IMG/VR virus record: IMGVR_UViG_3300012928_000001 | Location: 41,164-105,163 of that record | Source of the DNA: a virus | Reading direction: 5' to 3' (one strand) | Length of the DNA: 64,000 nucleotides | In this document: in pieces, positions 50,157 to 59,083 of the stretch | How positions within the stretch are numbered: position 1 is the first letter of the stretch | Layout of the letters: each line of letters opens with the position of its first letter | Notes under the pieces: model-generated | Told to the model about the DNA's origin: nothing | The model's database searches: none | The model's input: only the letters and a program-made list of their open reading frames with translations | Position numbers and translations under genes: made by a program

Positions 50157-50362
50157 TGATTCGGCACTGCTACGTCTGCGGGGCCGAGCACGAGGAAGAT
50201 CGCGGGGCTCACCTGTTTTGGTCTGGACCCTACACATTCGCGCTCACAGTCTATCTGTGCTCCGCGGGATGCTGGGTCACGCTGCAATGGGACACGCCGA
50301 AAGATCTACGTGAAGAGCGATTGCGTCTAGCGCTCGCCCGCGCAGCTGCTAGCCCTAAATAA
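50156..50362 (+). CDS. Small Cys-rich zinc-finger protein
   Basis: The protein has 68 residues from the ATG at 50156 (TGATG overlap). CYVCG near residues 4-8 and CSAGCW near 33-38 form a likely treble-clef pair. It has no other domain. The same two-Cys-pair layout recurs in several small proteins of this phage. Its tight coupling to the helicase gene suggests an accessory role. Confidence 0.55.
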   Translation: MIRHCYVCGAEHEEDRGAHLFWSGPYTFALTVYLCSAGCWVTLQWDTPKDLREERLRLALARAAASPK

Positions 50363-50367
50363 GAGAA

Positions 50368-50408
50368 GCCCCACACCCCCCTTGCTTGCCGGCTCAGGGG
50401 TGTGGGGC
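50368..50408 (+). other. Perfect 12-bp hairpin before the replication gene
   Basis: GCCCCACACCCC / GGGGTGTGGGGC pair perfectly around a 17-nt loop. No T tract follows. The stem ends 21 nt before the GTG of the initiator-like gene, with an SD (GAGGAG) between. It may be an attenuator, a protein-binding site or an RNA stabiliser. Confidence 0.6.
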
Positions 50409-50429
50409 GCGTCCTAGAGGAGACGTGAG

Positions 50430-51659
50430 GTGAAAACATACCACACCCTGAGCCCCCGCGGCCAGCAACTACCCGCAAAAATCCGCACCCTGATTAGGGT
50501 GCTTTTGGCGCAAGGGTACGATCACGAGCTCGCCCTAAACATAGAGTATCTCGCTACAGCCCTAAAGGTGCACCGTGCTACCGCTTATCGCCAGCTGCAT
50601 AAGGCCGAGCGATTGGGGGTAATCGAGATCGATAAGGGGTCCAGTCCTTTGGGTGGGGTCCGTCCCCACCCAAAGGTGATGTTGCCGTCCCGTCACAATT
50701 GGTCTATTCGCGTGAATCCGTGGTGCTACGAGCCTGTAGCGAAAAATCAGACTGGGGCAAATTCCAAAATGCGACAGCTTAATTATAATTCTCTTAATTC
50801 TACTCAAGAGAAAGAAGGAGATAAGGGAAAAGAGGAAAAAGAAAAAGATAAATGCGGTCGCATTTTTGCGGCTCCATGGCCACTCTCTACCCCACTACCG
50901 GCTAAGCAAGGTGCCGATATCGTAGATCCCGAATACACCCCTTCGGCATACGAGGAAGAGGAGTTCGAGTCTCGATTCGATGCACTCCTCTCCGGCTCGG
51001 CCCCAGGACAGCGAAAGCTTGCTGAGGCATCATGGGCCGGGCTCGGTATGCTCCCTGACTTCCCAGACCGGGGGTTCTGTCGATTCGCCAACACCCCCGC
51101 GCTTCCGCAGTTCACCGGCAACATGAAATGGGACATCTCTATCATACTCTGCGCCTATCGCTGCATCATCAAAAAGATGTACGGCAAGCGCGTTCGGCTT
51201 GACAACAAAGTGCGCTTTCGAATGAAGCCTGTTGTGCTGGCGCTAATCCAGCATGGCGTGAAAAGCCCATACCCTTGGGGAATGCAGCGCACACAGCAAT
51301 ACCGATTCGCTCACGGACCGGACAAAAAGCCTTCGATCGACGCGATCTTCTCCGGGCCGGCGGTCGCGGCTCAGGTTGCGAATTTCGAGGCTTACGCGGT
51401 ATCCTACGGCCTTTCACGGCAAATCATGGCCCCCTCACACCGCGAGGCCGTCACTCGGTGGTATCAAGCAAAAGCAATTGCGCTGTGTCTCGCACCGCCG
51501 AACGGCCTACAGAGGGAGACCGCCATCGCGGCGCTCGTCGGTCCGGCTGAGCTCGCGCGGTTGCGGCGGCAAGCTGAGGCTGAGGTTGTGCGGATTGAGG
51601 CCGATCTACTTCGTCGCATGCAAGCCAACGATTGGATCTGGGGGGACGTGAGTGTCTGA
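50430..51659 (+). CDS. Replication initiator-like protein with N-terminal winged HTH
   Basis: The GTG start follows a GAGGAG SD. The protein has 409 residues. Residues ~20-75 form a winged HTH (LALNIEYLATALKVHRATAY, RQLHKAERLGVIEIDKGS). A Lys/Glu-rich linker (~125-140) follows, then an all-alpha region containing MKWDISIILCAYRCIIKKMY. It lies directly before the DnaB-like helicase and primase, as lambda O-type initiators do. The gene contains an AT-rich segment that could be the origin. Confidence 0.6.
   Translation: MKTYHTLSPRGQQLPAKIRTLIRVLLAQGYDHELALNIEYLATALKVHRATAYRQLHKAERLGVIEIDKGSSPLGGVRPHPKVMLPSRHNWSIRVNPWCYEPVAKNQTGANSKMRQLNYNSLNSTQEKEGDKGKEEKEKDKCGRIFAAPWPLSTPLPAKQGADIVDPEYTPSAYEEEEFESRFDALLSGSAPGQRKLAEASWAGLGMLPDFPDRGFCRFANTPALPQFTGNMKWDISIILCAYRCIIKKMYGKRVRLDNKVRFRMKPVVLALIQHGVKSPYPWGMQRTQQYRFAHGPDKKPSIDAIFSGPAVAAQVANFEAYAVSYGLSRQIMAPSHREAVTRWYQAKAIALCLAPPNGLQRETAIAALVGPAELARLRRQAEAEVVRIEADLLRRMQANDWIWGDVSV
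50745..50866 (+). other. Candidate replication origin: AT-rich tract in the initiator gene
   Basis: The stretch is strikingly A-rich within a GC-rich genome. It has two AAATGCG units (50767-50773, 50850-50856) and a palindrome AAATGCG-GT-CGCATTT (50850-50865), with TAATTATAATT between. An origin inside the initiator gene is a known lambda-type arrangement. The repeats are few, so this stays tentative. Confidence 0.4.
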
Positions 51660-53013
51660 CGATCAAGTGATTGAGCCCTACGGGCTGCACGCCATGTTTG
51701 AGCGTGACTTGCTGTACACGCTCGCAAACGACACCGCGGCCTATGGTCGCGTAGGTGAGTACATCGAGCCAGAAGCGTTCTCTGATCCGCTGTCGCCAAT
51801 CGTCTGCAAGGTCATTGCGCAGTGCATCGCATCGACCGGCCGACCCCCAGGGGGGATGTCCGCGTTCCTGCAAGAGCTGGAGAACCTCGCAGCATCCGGC
51901 GGGATCAGCTTCGATCAGCGCGCGGCCGTTGCAGCCAACATGGTCGCGGCAAGTCAGACGGGATTCGACCCCGAAACCGTCGTGGCTCAGTTCGGCGCGG
52001 TGATCAAGAGTCGTCGGAACCGCACGGCGATTGAGAGCGCCATCCTGGCGCACAGCAATCCCGACGCGCTCGTCGAGATCGGGCAACAGCTACAAAACAA
52101 CGCGCAGATCGGCGTGGTCGACGTGAGCGTGGGCGATGACTTGTCCTCGCTGCAAGCTGACCTCGAAGAGACCGCCAACGTGCCGCGGCTGTCCTTTGGC
52201 TGCCCGGAGCTCGACGCGGCCACGGGCGGCGGACGGGCCCAAGGCGAGTTCGGTTTTGTGCTCGGTCCGCCGAAGACGGGCAAGTCCGCGTGGCTGGTCC
52301 AGGATGCGGTTACGGCCGTGCGCCAAGGTCTGAACACGGTTGTGATCACACTGGAGTTGCCAAGCGTGCGATGGCGTGCCCGATTCTTGGCGGGCATCAC
52401 TGCTGTGCCCACTAACGCGATTATCAAACACCCGAAGACCACAATCGCGTGGAAGGTCTTCGACGATATGAAAGGGATGGCGCAAGACACTGGGCTACCC
52501 TTCGGCCGATTCCAGATCAAGAAAATGCCGGCCGGCTCTACCACGCTGCTCGATGTCCTCTCCTACGTTTCGCGTGTCGAGCAACATTGGGGCGAGCAAG
52601 CCGACGTCGTGGTCATCGATTACATGGACAAGATGCGCGGCCAAGACACGACGAAAGGCATGTACGAGCAAATGCTCGAAGTCTATGAGGGTGGTCGCCT
52701 CTGGGCCGAGCTGAATGGTCGATGGATGTCGACTGCGAGCCAGACAAAGGGGCACGTGAAAGAGGGTGATATGCCCAACTTGGCCGACTGCGCTGATTCG
52801 CAAAACAAGGTGCGCGTAACTGACTGGATGCTCGGCATCCAAAAGATGCTGGACCCCACGCTAATCGGGCAAGTCTCGCTCCGCCTGATCGCGGGTCGCA
52901 ACTACGAAGAGACCAACGTGCTCGGCCCGTATAAGGGCGGTGCAGAGTTTGGCGTGTTCCTGCACGGGGTTGCCGGCAATAACGCACTCATCAACGTGAT
53001 CCAGAAAGTATGA
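51652..53013 (+). CDS. DnaB-like replicative helicase
   Basis: The GTG start overlaps the previous stop. The protein has 453 residues. Walker A GPPKTGKSA lies at ~204-212, and VVVIDYMDKMRG at ~320-331 is Walker B. The N-terminal ~150 residues are the helical domain. It belongs to the RecA-fold replicative helicases that unwind ahead of the fork. The primase gene follows in an ATGA overlap. Confidence 0.85.
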   Translation: MSDDQVIEPYGLHAMFERDLLYTLANDTAAYGRVGEYIEPEAFSDPLSPIVCKVIAQCIASTGRPPGGMSAFLQELENLAASGGISFDQRAAVAANMVAASQTGFDPETVVAQFGAVIKSRRNRTAIESAILAHSNPDALVEIGQQLQNNAQIGVVDVSVGDDLSSLQADLEETANVPRLSFGCPELDAATGGGRAQGEFGFVLGPPKTGKSAWLVQDAVTAVRQGLNTVVITLELPSVRWRARFLAGITAVPTNAIIKHPKTTIAWKVFDDMKGMAQDTGLPFGRFQIKKMPAGSTTLLDVLSYVSRVEQHWGEQADVVVIDYMDKMRGQDTTKGMYEQMLEVYEGGRLWAELNGRWMSTASQTKGHVKEGDMPNLADCADSQNKVRVTDWMLGIQKMLDPTLIGQVSLRLIAGRNYEETNVLGPYKGGAEFGVFLHGVAGNNALINVIQKV

Positions 53014-53906
53014 ACCGCGACGAGATGGTGATTGAGGCCGTGCAGCACGGTCGTCGGAACGCGTCCGGGTGGGTGCGGGTCACGTGCCCGTTTTGCCCGA
53101 CGCGTCGCAACTCGCCGGACCGCAAGCAATCATTCGCGTTCAACCCTTCGACGTCGGGCTTTGTCTGCAACCGCTGCCGGATCAAGGGGCGCCTGTTCTC
53201 CGCGTACACCGGGACGTTTAACGGTCCGCAACGCGAGGCGCTTTCCATCCATGCTGAGGCGGCCGGGTTCGCCTCGCTCTCTGACCTGTCCGTGATTCGT
53301 TCGCAGTCCGCCAAGCCGGCTTACACCTATCTCGCATCGCGTGGCTTCACGATGTCAGACATCGAGGCCGCGGATATGCGCGTCGCACTGTACGGCAAAT
53401 ACTCTGGCCGAATCATCATTCCCCACCGCGAGGCCGATGGGTCATGGTGGGGTTTCTCTGCGCGGATCTGGAAGCGCAAGATTGACCCGGGTTGCCGCAA
53501 AGTCCTCTACCCACCCGGCATGGATCGTCAGCGTCTCTACAACGCGCCCGCGTTGCTCGAAGAGACAGATCGTATGTTGCTTGTGGTAGAGGGTGTGCTA
53601 GATGCAACATGGTACCTGCCCGATGTCGTGGCCTCCCTAGGCCTCCCGATCATGTCGCATTTCGAGCGCTTGGTACGATTCGCCAAACGCCCTGTCTGCT
53701 TTGCCCTCGACGGCGACGCATGGGAGACCGGCCGCGCATGGATGCAGCTTGGTCGGTTCCGCGGGCGCAAAGACTTCTACGCCGTCCGGCTCCCCCCGGG
53801 CGAAGATCCAAACAGCATCGATCCTCAATGGCTATTCGATCAAGTCGAAGGCCTCACCACAATCAACGCAATCAAGCGAACCCCGAAAGCAGCGCTTCTC
53901 CCATGA
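53010..53906 (+). CDS. DNA primase (zinc finger plus Toprim)
   Basis: The protein has 298 residues. VTCPFCPTRRNSPDRKQSFA followed by CNRC (residues ~25-58) is the CHC2-type zinc finger. ESGRIII-like RIIIPHREADGSWWGFSARI and VVEGVLDATWYLPDV (~190-204) with CFALDGDAWETG are the Toprim motifs. A primase this short resembles T7/SPP1-type enzymes. It is coupled to the helicase gene. Confidence 0.82.
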   Translation: MNRDEMVIEAVQHGRRNASGWVRVTCPFCPTRRNSPDRKQSFAFNPSTSGFVCNRCRIKGRLFSAYTGTFNGPQREALSIHAEAAGFASLSDLSVIRSQSAKPAYTYLASRGFTMSDIEAADMRVALYGKYSGRIIIPHREADGSWWGFSARIWKRKIDPGCRKVLYPPGMDRQRLYNAPALLEETDRMLLVVEGVLDATWYLPDVVASLGLPIMSHFERLVRFAKRPVCFALDGDAWETGRAWMQLGRFRGRKDFYAVRLPPGEDPNSIDPQWLFDQVEGLTTINAIKRTPKAALLP

Positions 53907-55039
53907 TCACCGATCTGCAAGCTCTTCTCACCACCATCGGTCCTGACAAATACAAGACCCTCGACATCAACGAACTCGTGCGCATGCAAGTCGAGCTGGC
54001 GCGCATCGACCTCGAAGGCGCCAAGCTCCAGCGCCTGAACGATCAAGACCTCGACGCGCAGCACCGGTCGGTCGCGTCTCCCGCTCCCGCTCCCGCTCCC
54101 GCGCCGACCCCCGCTCCCGAGCCTGTCGAGACTTTCGTGGCCGCGGCCGAGCCTGCGCCGGCCCCCGCCGCGCCCAAGATCACCATCGTGCCCGCTCCCG
54201 AGCTCGTCGACCGACCGCCGACCCCCGAGCCCGCGCCGCCGACCCCCGAGCCCGCTCCCGAGCCCGCGCCGCCGACCCCCGAGCCCGCGCCGGTGGTGCA
54301 CGCGACCATGCCGGAGCCTGCGCCCGCACCCGCTCCCGAGCCCGCGCCGACCCCTGCACCCCCGGCGCCCTCGCCTGTCCCCGCTCCGGCGATCCAGGCC
54401 CGCGCCGCCGCCCTGCCCAAGCCCCTGACCCCGCCCGAGCCCGCGCCGACCCCTGCGCCTGCTGAGGCCCCCGAGCACGCCGTCGAGACGCTCAAGTGCG
54501 GTCACGAATGGTACGTCAACATGCCCGCCCGCGAGCACCCCACGGCGCTCTCTGGGGTCGCGCACCAAAAGGCGATCCAGTTGACCGAGTGGGGCGGCCG
54601 AAAAGTCGTGAATCGGACCGAGAATGAGCTCTACTATCGACTCGATCTCGACAACGGCGATTTCGTGCGCATCGAATTCGACGGGCACGACTGGTATGAG
54701 GCCGGTCGTGCGAACAACGACGGCGACATGCTGCCGATCTTCAAACACCCCAAGGGCGCGAGCGAACCGGTCGCGTCGCTCCGGGGCGAGACGGCCGCAC
54801 GCGTCGCTATCAACGTGATCATGAGCGAGGGCGCCGGGGTCACGAGCTGGCGCCGACGGACGGGCATCCCCCAGGCTCCCAGCTTCCCCGAGGCCGTGCG
54901 CTTCGCCGAGCTCGATGCGAAGATGCGACACTACACGGGCGAGCCCTTCCTGCCCAAGTACACCGGCGATGACATGTTCATCATGGAGCTGTCGGCCTAC
55001 CTCAATCGGCAAAACACCGAGCTTCTCATCGAGGACTGA
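53903..55039 (+). CDS. Hypothetical protein with long Pro-Ala repeat linker
   Basis: The protein has 378 residues from an ATGA overlap. A helical N-terminus (DINELVRMQVELARIDLEGA) is followed by residues ~55-195 of PAPAPEP-type repeats. The C-terminal ~180 residues are a folded domain (CGHEWYVNMPAREHPTALSG). Such a linker keeps two domains apart, as in SSB or TonB-like proteins. It lies between primase and polymerase, so a replication accessory role is plausible. Confidence 0.55.
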   Translation: MITDLQALLTTIGPDKYKTLDINELVRMQVELARIDLEGAKLQRLNDQDLDAQHRSVASPAPAPAPAPTPAPEPVETFVAAAEPAPAPAAPKITIVPAPELVDRPPTPEPAPPTPEPAPEPAPPTPEPAPVVHATMPEPAPAPAPEPAPTPAPPAPSPVPAPAIQARAAALPKPLTPPEPAPTPAPAEAPEHAVETLKCGHEWYVNMPAREHPTALSGVAHQKAIQLTEWGGRKVVNRTENELYYRLDLDNGDFVRIEFDGHDWYEAGRANNDGDMLPIFKHPKGASEPVASLRGETAARVAINVIMSEGAGVTSWRRRTGIPQAPSFPEAVRFAELDAKMRHYTGEPFLPKYTGDDMFIMELSAYLNRQNTELLIED

Positions 55040-55042
55040 TCC

Positions 55043-57739
55043 ATGCGTCGCTTGCCGCTGTACACCACACGGGCGCAACCCATCGACCGGATTGCTGGCC
55101 TCGATCGAAACCCGAAGTGTACAGCGTGCGACCGACATAAGTCCTCTCGCCTTGTCTGTATTCAAGCGCAAGCCGTGCCGCGCGGGCCCGTCCAGGGCGG
55201 CGCCCTGATCGTCGGTGATTGGCCAACGGTCGGGGAGGAAGGGGCCGGGGTCGTGTTCTCCTCGGAGGTGAACTCGCAACTGCGCGCGTTCATTGAGTAC
55301 AACTATCAGGGCACCGTGGTCTACGCGTCCGCGGTGGGCTGCTCGGCTCGCGGCGAAGCGCCATCCGACAAGGAGATTGCCGCTTGTCGGCCCTACCTCA
55401 AAGCGATCATCGACGAAGCGAAACCTGAGCGCATCATCTGTCTTGGCAAGGTCGCTTATCGCTCGGTGCTCGGGACGAAAACGCCGGCGAAAGACAGCCG
55501 ACGCGGATACAATCACCTCGAAGACGGTACACCCGTTTTCATGTTTCCGACTGCGCGCTCGCAGTATGTAAACGTGTTTCATCGGCGGTGCTTTCTTGGC
55601 GACATGGTGTGGGCACTGCAAGCAAGCCCCGAACCTGCGCCGTTCGATATGCAGGTCGAGATCATCGAGACCGCCGACGACGCAAAGCTGGCATGCGACG
55701 AGCTGCGCAAGGGTGGGCGGTTCTCATACGACACGGAGACCTCGGGCCTGATCGGCTCGGATTTCTTCCGCGTGCTGTGTCTCGCCGCCGCTACGGCGGA
55801 CGCCGGTCGGGTGTTTCTGTGGGATTGGCAAGCGCTCCTCTCAGTCCGCGAGGATCTGGTCGAGCTCATGCGCGACGACACGGTCAAGAAGACCGGCCAC
55901 AACCTCAAGTACGATCTCAAAGCGGCGGCGCATGGCATCGCCGGGTTGATCGATGACTTTGGGCGGTTGCTCGTCAAAGGCGTCGACACCGACACGCTGC
56001 TACTGACGAAAATGCTCGACTCCGAAGTGCTCTGTCGCCTGGAGTATCAGGCCGAGCGCGTCGGGATGGGCGGGCACAAGGAAGAGAACAAAGCCGCGCT
56101 TGACATGGCCGTCGCGTCCATCCGAGCGGCGCGAGCGAAGCCTCGGCAACGCATCTTCCCCGGACTGTTCGAACCCGCAATGGAGGCCGCGCTGCGGCAC
56201 CCGCTCGTCGATGAAAAGTCGTTCGCGTTCGGGCTCATCCCGCCCACGATCTTGCACCGTTACTGTGCGCTCGACACCGTAGCCACTGCGCGGCTTCGGA
56301 ATCTCATGCACCCGGACATCGAGCGCGCAGACCATCACCGGCTCGTGAACTCGACATTCGTCCGGCCGTCGACGGGGGCGCTCGCACAGATCGAGAGCTG
56401 GGGCATGAGCGCGAGTCCAGACGCGGCACGGCTCGCGGGGCTACACCTTCGCACCGAGCGGGACAAGGCGATGACCAAGATTCGCGCGCTCGGATGCGAC
56501 ATCAACATCGCGTCGCCCGCCCAGCTGTCAGAGTACTTGTTTGGTCGGCTCGGGTTGCCGGTCTACGGGCGCACGCCGACCGGCGGCGCCTCGACCAAGG
56601 CGGAGTTTTTGAAGCCGCTCGCGGAAAAGCACCCCGTCGTCGAGCCGCTGCTACTGCACTCGAAGCTCGACAAGCTGATCGGCACATACGCCGACGGCTT
56701 GATCCCACACATTCGCAACGGACGGATCTACACCAACATCAATCAGGACGGCACGCGTTCTGGCCGATGGTCTTCGAGCTCGCCCAACTTGCAGAACATC
56801 CCGTCGGGCGGACCTTGGGCTAAGTACATCAAATCGATTTTCACCGCGCCGCCTGGACACCTGCTAATCCAGCTCGACTATTCGCAGCTAGAGCTTCGAG
56901 TCGCCGCCATGCTCACCGGCGATCCGAAGATGATCCAGATCTACAAAGACGGGCAAGATTTCCACCGCCGAACCGCGGAGCTCATCGCCCCGGCGATGTG
57001 GAAAATCGACGCGAGCCAGGTGACCAAGGATCACCGTCGCTCGGCAAAGGCCTTCAACTTCGGCGTTTGGTACGGGCAGGGAGACGGCACCATCGCCAAG
57101 AATCTTGCTGTGTCGCGCAAGATCGCGGCGCAGCTTCGCCACGAAGTTCTCGGACAGTTCACCGAGGCGGGACCGTGGATCGACGGGCGGAAAACCTACG
57201 CGCAGATGCACGGAATCACGTGGACCTATTGGGATGGTCAGCACGCCCGCGTTCGGCAGCTCCCCGACATCGTCTCTTACGATGACAAGCTCAAGTCGAC
57301 CGCCATGAACGGCAGTTTCAATACCGCAGTTCAGGGCACCGCCGCGCTGTTCATGGAGCGCACAATCGGCGAGGTCGTTCGTTGGATCTTGTCTTCTGGT
57401 CTGCCCGTCCGCGTCACCAACACAGTCCACGATTCCATCATCCTCGAAGTGCCGTTCCGTCTCGTGAATCTTGTGATTGACGTGGTGACGGACATCATGG
57501 AGAGTTGGCCTAGCGGCCCCGTGCCGCTCGTCGCTGACGCGGAGATTGGATCCACCTGGGCCAGCTTGCGTGACTACGCGTTGATCAAGAAAGTCGCCAA
57601 CTTCACCGCTCGGAACATGTTCACCGACGAGGAGATCTGCAAGGTGCTCGGCATCCTCACCGACCCCCCGACCAAGGCCCCGGATTTGGTCGAGCTCGGC
57701 GAGCTCCGGCGCCTCGCAAAACTCGTCGGCCGGCTGTGA
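55043..57739 (+). CDS. UDG-DNA polymerase I fusion
   Basis: The protein has 898 residues. Residues ~25-170 resemble family-4 uracil-DNA glycosylase: CTACDRH, IVGDWPTVGEEGAG, VGCSARGEAP and CRPYL supply the four iron-sulfur Cys. Residues ~205-420 are a 3'-5' exonuclease (FSYDTETSGL, TGHNLKYDLKAA, HRYCALDTVA). Residues ~500-898 are a PolA polymerase with motifs LDYSQLELRV, KAFNFGVWYG (Phe at the ddNTP-discriminating position) and VHDSIILE. The fusion is reminiscent of SPO1-type polymerases. Confidence 0.85.
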   Translation: MRRLPLYTTRAQPIDRIAGLDRNPKCTACDRHKSSRLVCIQAQAVPRGPVQGGALIVGDWPTVGEEGAGVVFSSEVNSQLRAFIEYNYQGTVVYASAVGCSARGEAPSDKEIAACRPYLKAIIDEAKPERIICLGKVAYRSVLGTKTPAKDSRRGYNHLEDGTPVFMFPTARSQYVNVFHRRCFLGDMVWALQASPEPAPFDMQVEIIETADDAKLACDELRKGGRFSYDTETSGLIGSDFFRVLCLAAATADAGRVFLWDWQALLSVREDLVELMRDDTVKKTGHNLKYDLKAAAHGIAGLIDDFGRLLVKGVDTDTLLLTKMLDSEVLCRLEYQAERVGMGGHKEENKAALDMAVASIRAARAKPRQRIFPGLFEPAMEAALRHPLVDEKSFAFGLIPPTILHRYCALDTVATARLRNLMHPDIERADHHRLVNSTFVRPSTGALAQIESWGMSASPDAARLAGLHLRTERDKAMTKIRALGCDINIASPAQLSEYLFGRLGLPVYGRTPTGGASTKAEFLKPLAEKHPVVEPLLLHSKLDKLIGTYADGLIPHIRNGRIYTNINQDGTRSGRWSSSSPNLQNIPSGGPWAKYIKSIFTAPPGHLLIQLDYSQLELRVAAMLTGDPKMIQIYKDGQDFHRRTAELIAPAMWKIDASQVTKDHRRSAKAFNFGVWYGQGDGTIAKNLAVSRKIAAQLRHEVLGQFTEAGPWIDGRKTYAQMHGITWTYWDGQHARVRQLPDIVSYDDKLKSTAMNGSFNTAVQGTAALFMERTIGEVVRWILSSGLPVRVTNTVHDSIILEVPFRLVNLVIDVVTDIMESWPSGPVPLVADAEIGSTWASLRDYALIKKVANFTARNMFTDEEICKVLGILTDPPTKAPDLVELGELRRLAKLVGRL

Positions 57740-57764
57740 CTCGCAGCCCCGTTCGGCCTACGGT
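57736..57764 (+). promoter_or_regulatory. Leaderless-type phage promoter (GTGACT / 17 bp / TACGGT)
   Basis: The -35 GTGACT is at 57736-57741 and overlaps the polymerase stop. The -10 TACGGT is at 57759-57764 inside TTCGGCCTACGGT. Five nt separate it from the ATG at 57770. Confidence 0.8.
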
Positions 57765-57769
57765 ATCCC

Positions 57770-58213
57770 ATGACGAATCAGTCCTCCACGGCCCCCGCAA
57801 ACGCGGCTGCGCCCTTCGAGCCTCTGACCCTCGACCCCGACAACCTCGACGCGGAGCTGGTCCGCATCGTGCCCGAGTTCTCCCGCGCGACCTTCGAGCT
57901 CGCCTCGGCCAACCTCGTCGTCGCTTCGGCCAAGGCCGCCCGCGACTCTCTCGAAGCCAAGTACACCGTCGACTTTCGCACGACGGCCGAGATCCAGGGA
58001 GGCCGCACGAGCCAAGCTCTGATCGAGGCCAAGGTGGCGGGACTCGCCGACGTCCAGCGCGTGCGCCATGAGTACATCCGCGCCGTCGCGGCCCGTGACG
58101 GGATCAAAGCGCACGTCGAGTCGCTGCGCATGAAGCAACAGGCCCTGGAGCTGCTCATGCGCTCGCGGGTCGCCGAGATGCGCATCTACGGGTACCAGCA
58201 GACCACCGCTTGA
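57770..58213 (+). CDS. Hypothetical helical protein (early)
   Basis: The protein has 147 residues, leaderless. It is almost wholly helical: ANLVVASAKAARDSLEAKYT, RHEYIRAVAARDGIKAHVES, then MKQQALELLMRSRVAEMRIY. Likely coiled coil. It lies between polymerase and SSB. No family was recognised. Confidence 0.55.
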   Translation: MTNQSSTAPANAAAPFEPLTLDPDNLDAELVRIVPEFSRATFELASANLVVASAKAARDSLEAKYTVDFRTTAEIQGGRTSQALIEAKVAGLADVQRVRHEYIRAVAARDGIKAHVESLRMKQQALELLMRSRVAEMRIYGYQQTTA

Positions 58214-58217
58214 TCTT

Positions 58218-58258
58218 CACCACTCTCACCACTTCACTACTCACCACACCAACGAAAG
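58218..58258 (+). promoter_or_regulatory. G-poor leader of the SSB gene, possible autoregulatory site
   Basis: About 40 nt of CA/CT repeats (CACCACTCTCACCACTTC and so on) are essentially free of G in a GC-rich genome, so this RNA is unstructured. It lies just before the SSB start. SSB proteins can repress their own mRNA by binding unstructured leader, as T4 gp32 does. Confidence 0.45.
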
Positions 58259-58272
58259 CAAACCGCTACACC

Positions 58273-59064
58273 ATGTCCAACATCGCAAACACGTTTGGCT
58301 CCTTCGGAGCCGAGGGGGCCAAGACCACCGCACAGGCCATGAGCTCCGGGGACTGGATCAAGTTCGACAAGGGCGTGCCCAAGTTGATCCGCATCCTCCC
58401 GCCGCTCGCCGGAGAGTCGCTCCCCTGGGTGCTGATCTATCAGCACTTCATCAAGGTCGGTGACAAGCGTCTCACCGTCAACTGCCCGCGCAAGATGAAC
58501 GTTGGCCCGTGCCCGATCTGCGAGGAGTACGATCGGCTCATGGCCACCGGCAACCCCACCGACGAGGCCGCGGCCAAGGAGAACTTCCGTCCCAGCTTCC
58601 GCGCCATCGCCCGCGCCATCGACCGCGAGCGCCCCGGCATGGTCCGCCCCGTCGGCCTGTCCGGGACCGTCGTCGGCCTGCTCAACACGATCGTCAAGGG
58701 CAAGCCCCCGGCGGTGCAGGGCGTCGACTTCACGCATCACGAGCACGGCTATGACCTGCTCATCGAGTACCTGGGCACATCGCCGTGGTACACGGCTCAA
58801 AAGGTCGATCAGCCCTCGCCCATCGCTTCGAGCGAGGCCGGCATCCTCGACATCGCGGCGAAGATGAAAGCCGTCAACCTGGCCGACAAGGCCAAGGTCT
58901 TCGACTACAACGTGCTGCAAGCCAAGCTCGCCGAGCTGCTCGGCGGCGGCGGCTCGGCGGCGCAGCCCGTCGGCGGCTTCGCGGCCATGCCCGGGGGCCA
59001 ACCCCAGCCGGCCCTCGGCGCGACCCCGGGGTCGACGATCAACACCTCCAAGGCTCCGTTCTGA
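58273..59064 (+). CDS. Phage single-stranded DNA-binding protein (gp32-like)
   Basis: The ATG at 58273 gives 263 residues. [20 protein letters not shown] (~73-92) is the zinc-binding loop of gp32-type SSBs. [20 protein letters not shown] and [15 protein letters not shown] are OB-fold strands. The C-terminal ~50 residues are Gly/Pro-rich. It would coat single strands at the fork. A strong terminator follows. Confidence 0.72.
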   Translation: MSNIANTFGSFGAEGAKTTAQAMSSGDWIKFDKGVPKLIRILPPLAGESLPWVLIYQHFIKVGDKRLTVNCPRKMNVGPCPICEEYDRLMATGNPTDEAAAKENFRPSFRAIARAIDRERPGMVRPVGLSGTVVGLLNTIVKGKPPAVQGVDFTHHEHGYDLLIEYLGTSPWYTAQKVDQPSPIASSEAGILDIAAKMKAVNLADKAKVFDYNVLQAKLAELLGGGGSAAQPVGGFAAMPGGQPQPALGATPGSTINTSKAPF

Positions 59065-59083
59065 GCCACCCCCTGAGCAACGC

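Noticed and set aside
51499-51520. GGCCTACAG inside the initiator-like gene as another promoter of the family
   Set aside because: The -10 position reads TACAGA, there is no GTGACY 17 bp upstream and no gene start follows.
54060-54480. Possible CRISPR-like or DNA repeat array
   Set aside because: The repetition is in-frame Pro-Ala coding sequence with variable short units and no spacers.
53840-55621. 593-codon minus frame, Gly/Arg/Leu-rich
   Set aside because: It is the mirror of the Pro-Ala repeat and polymerase coding sequence; no start context and no recognisable domain.
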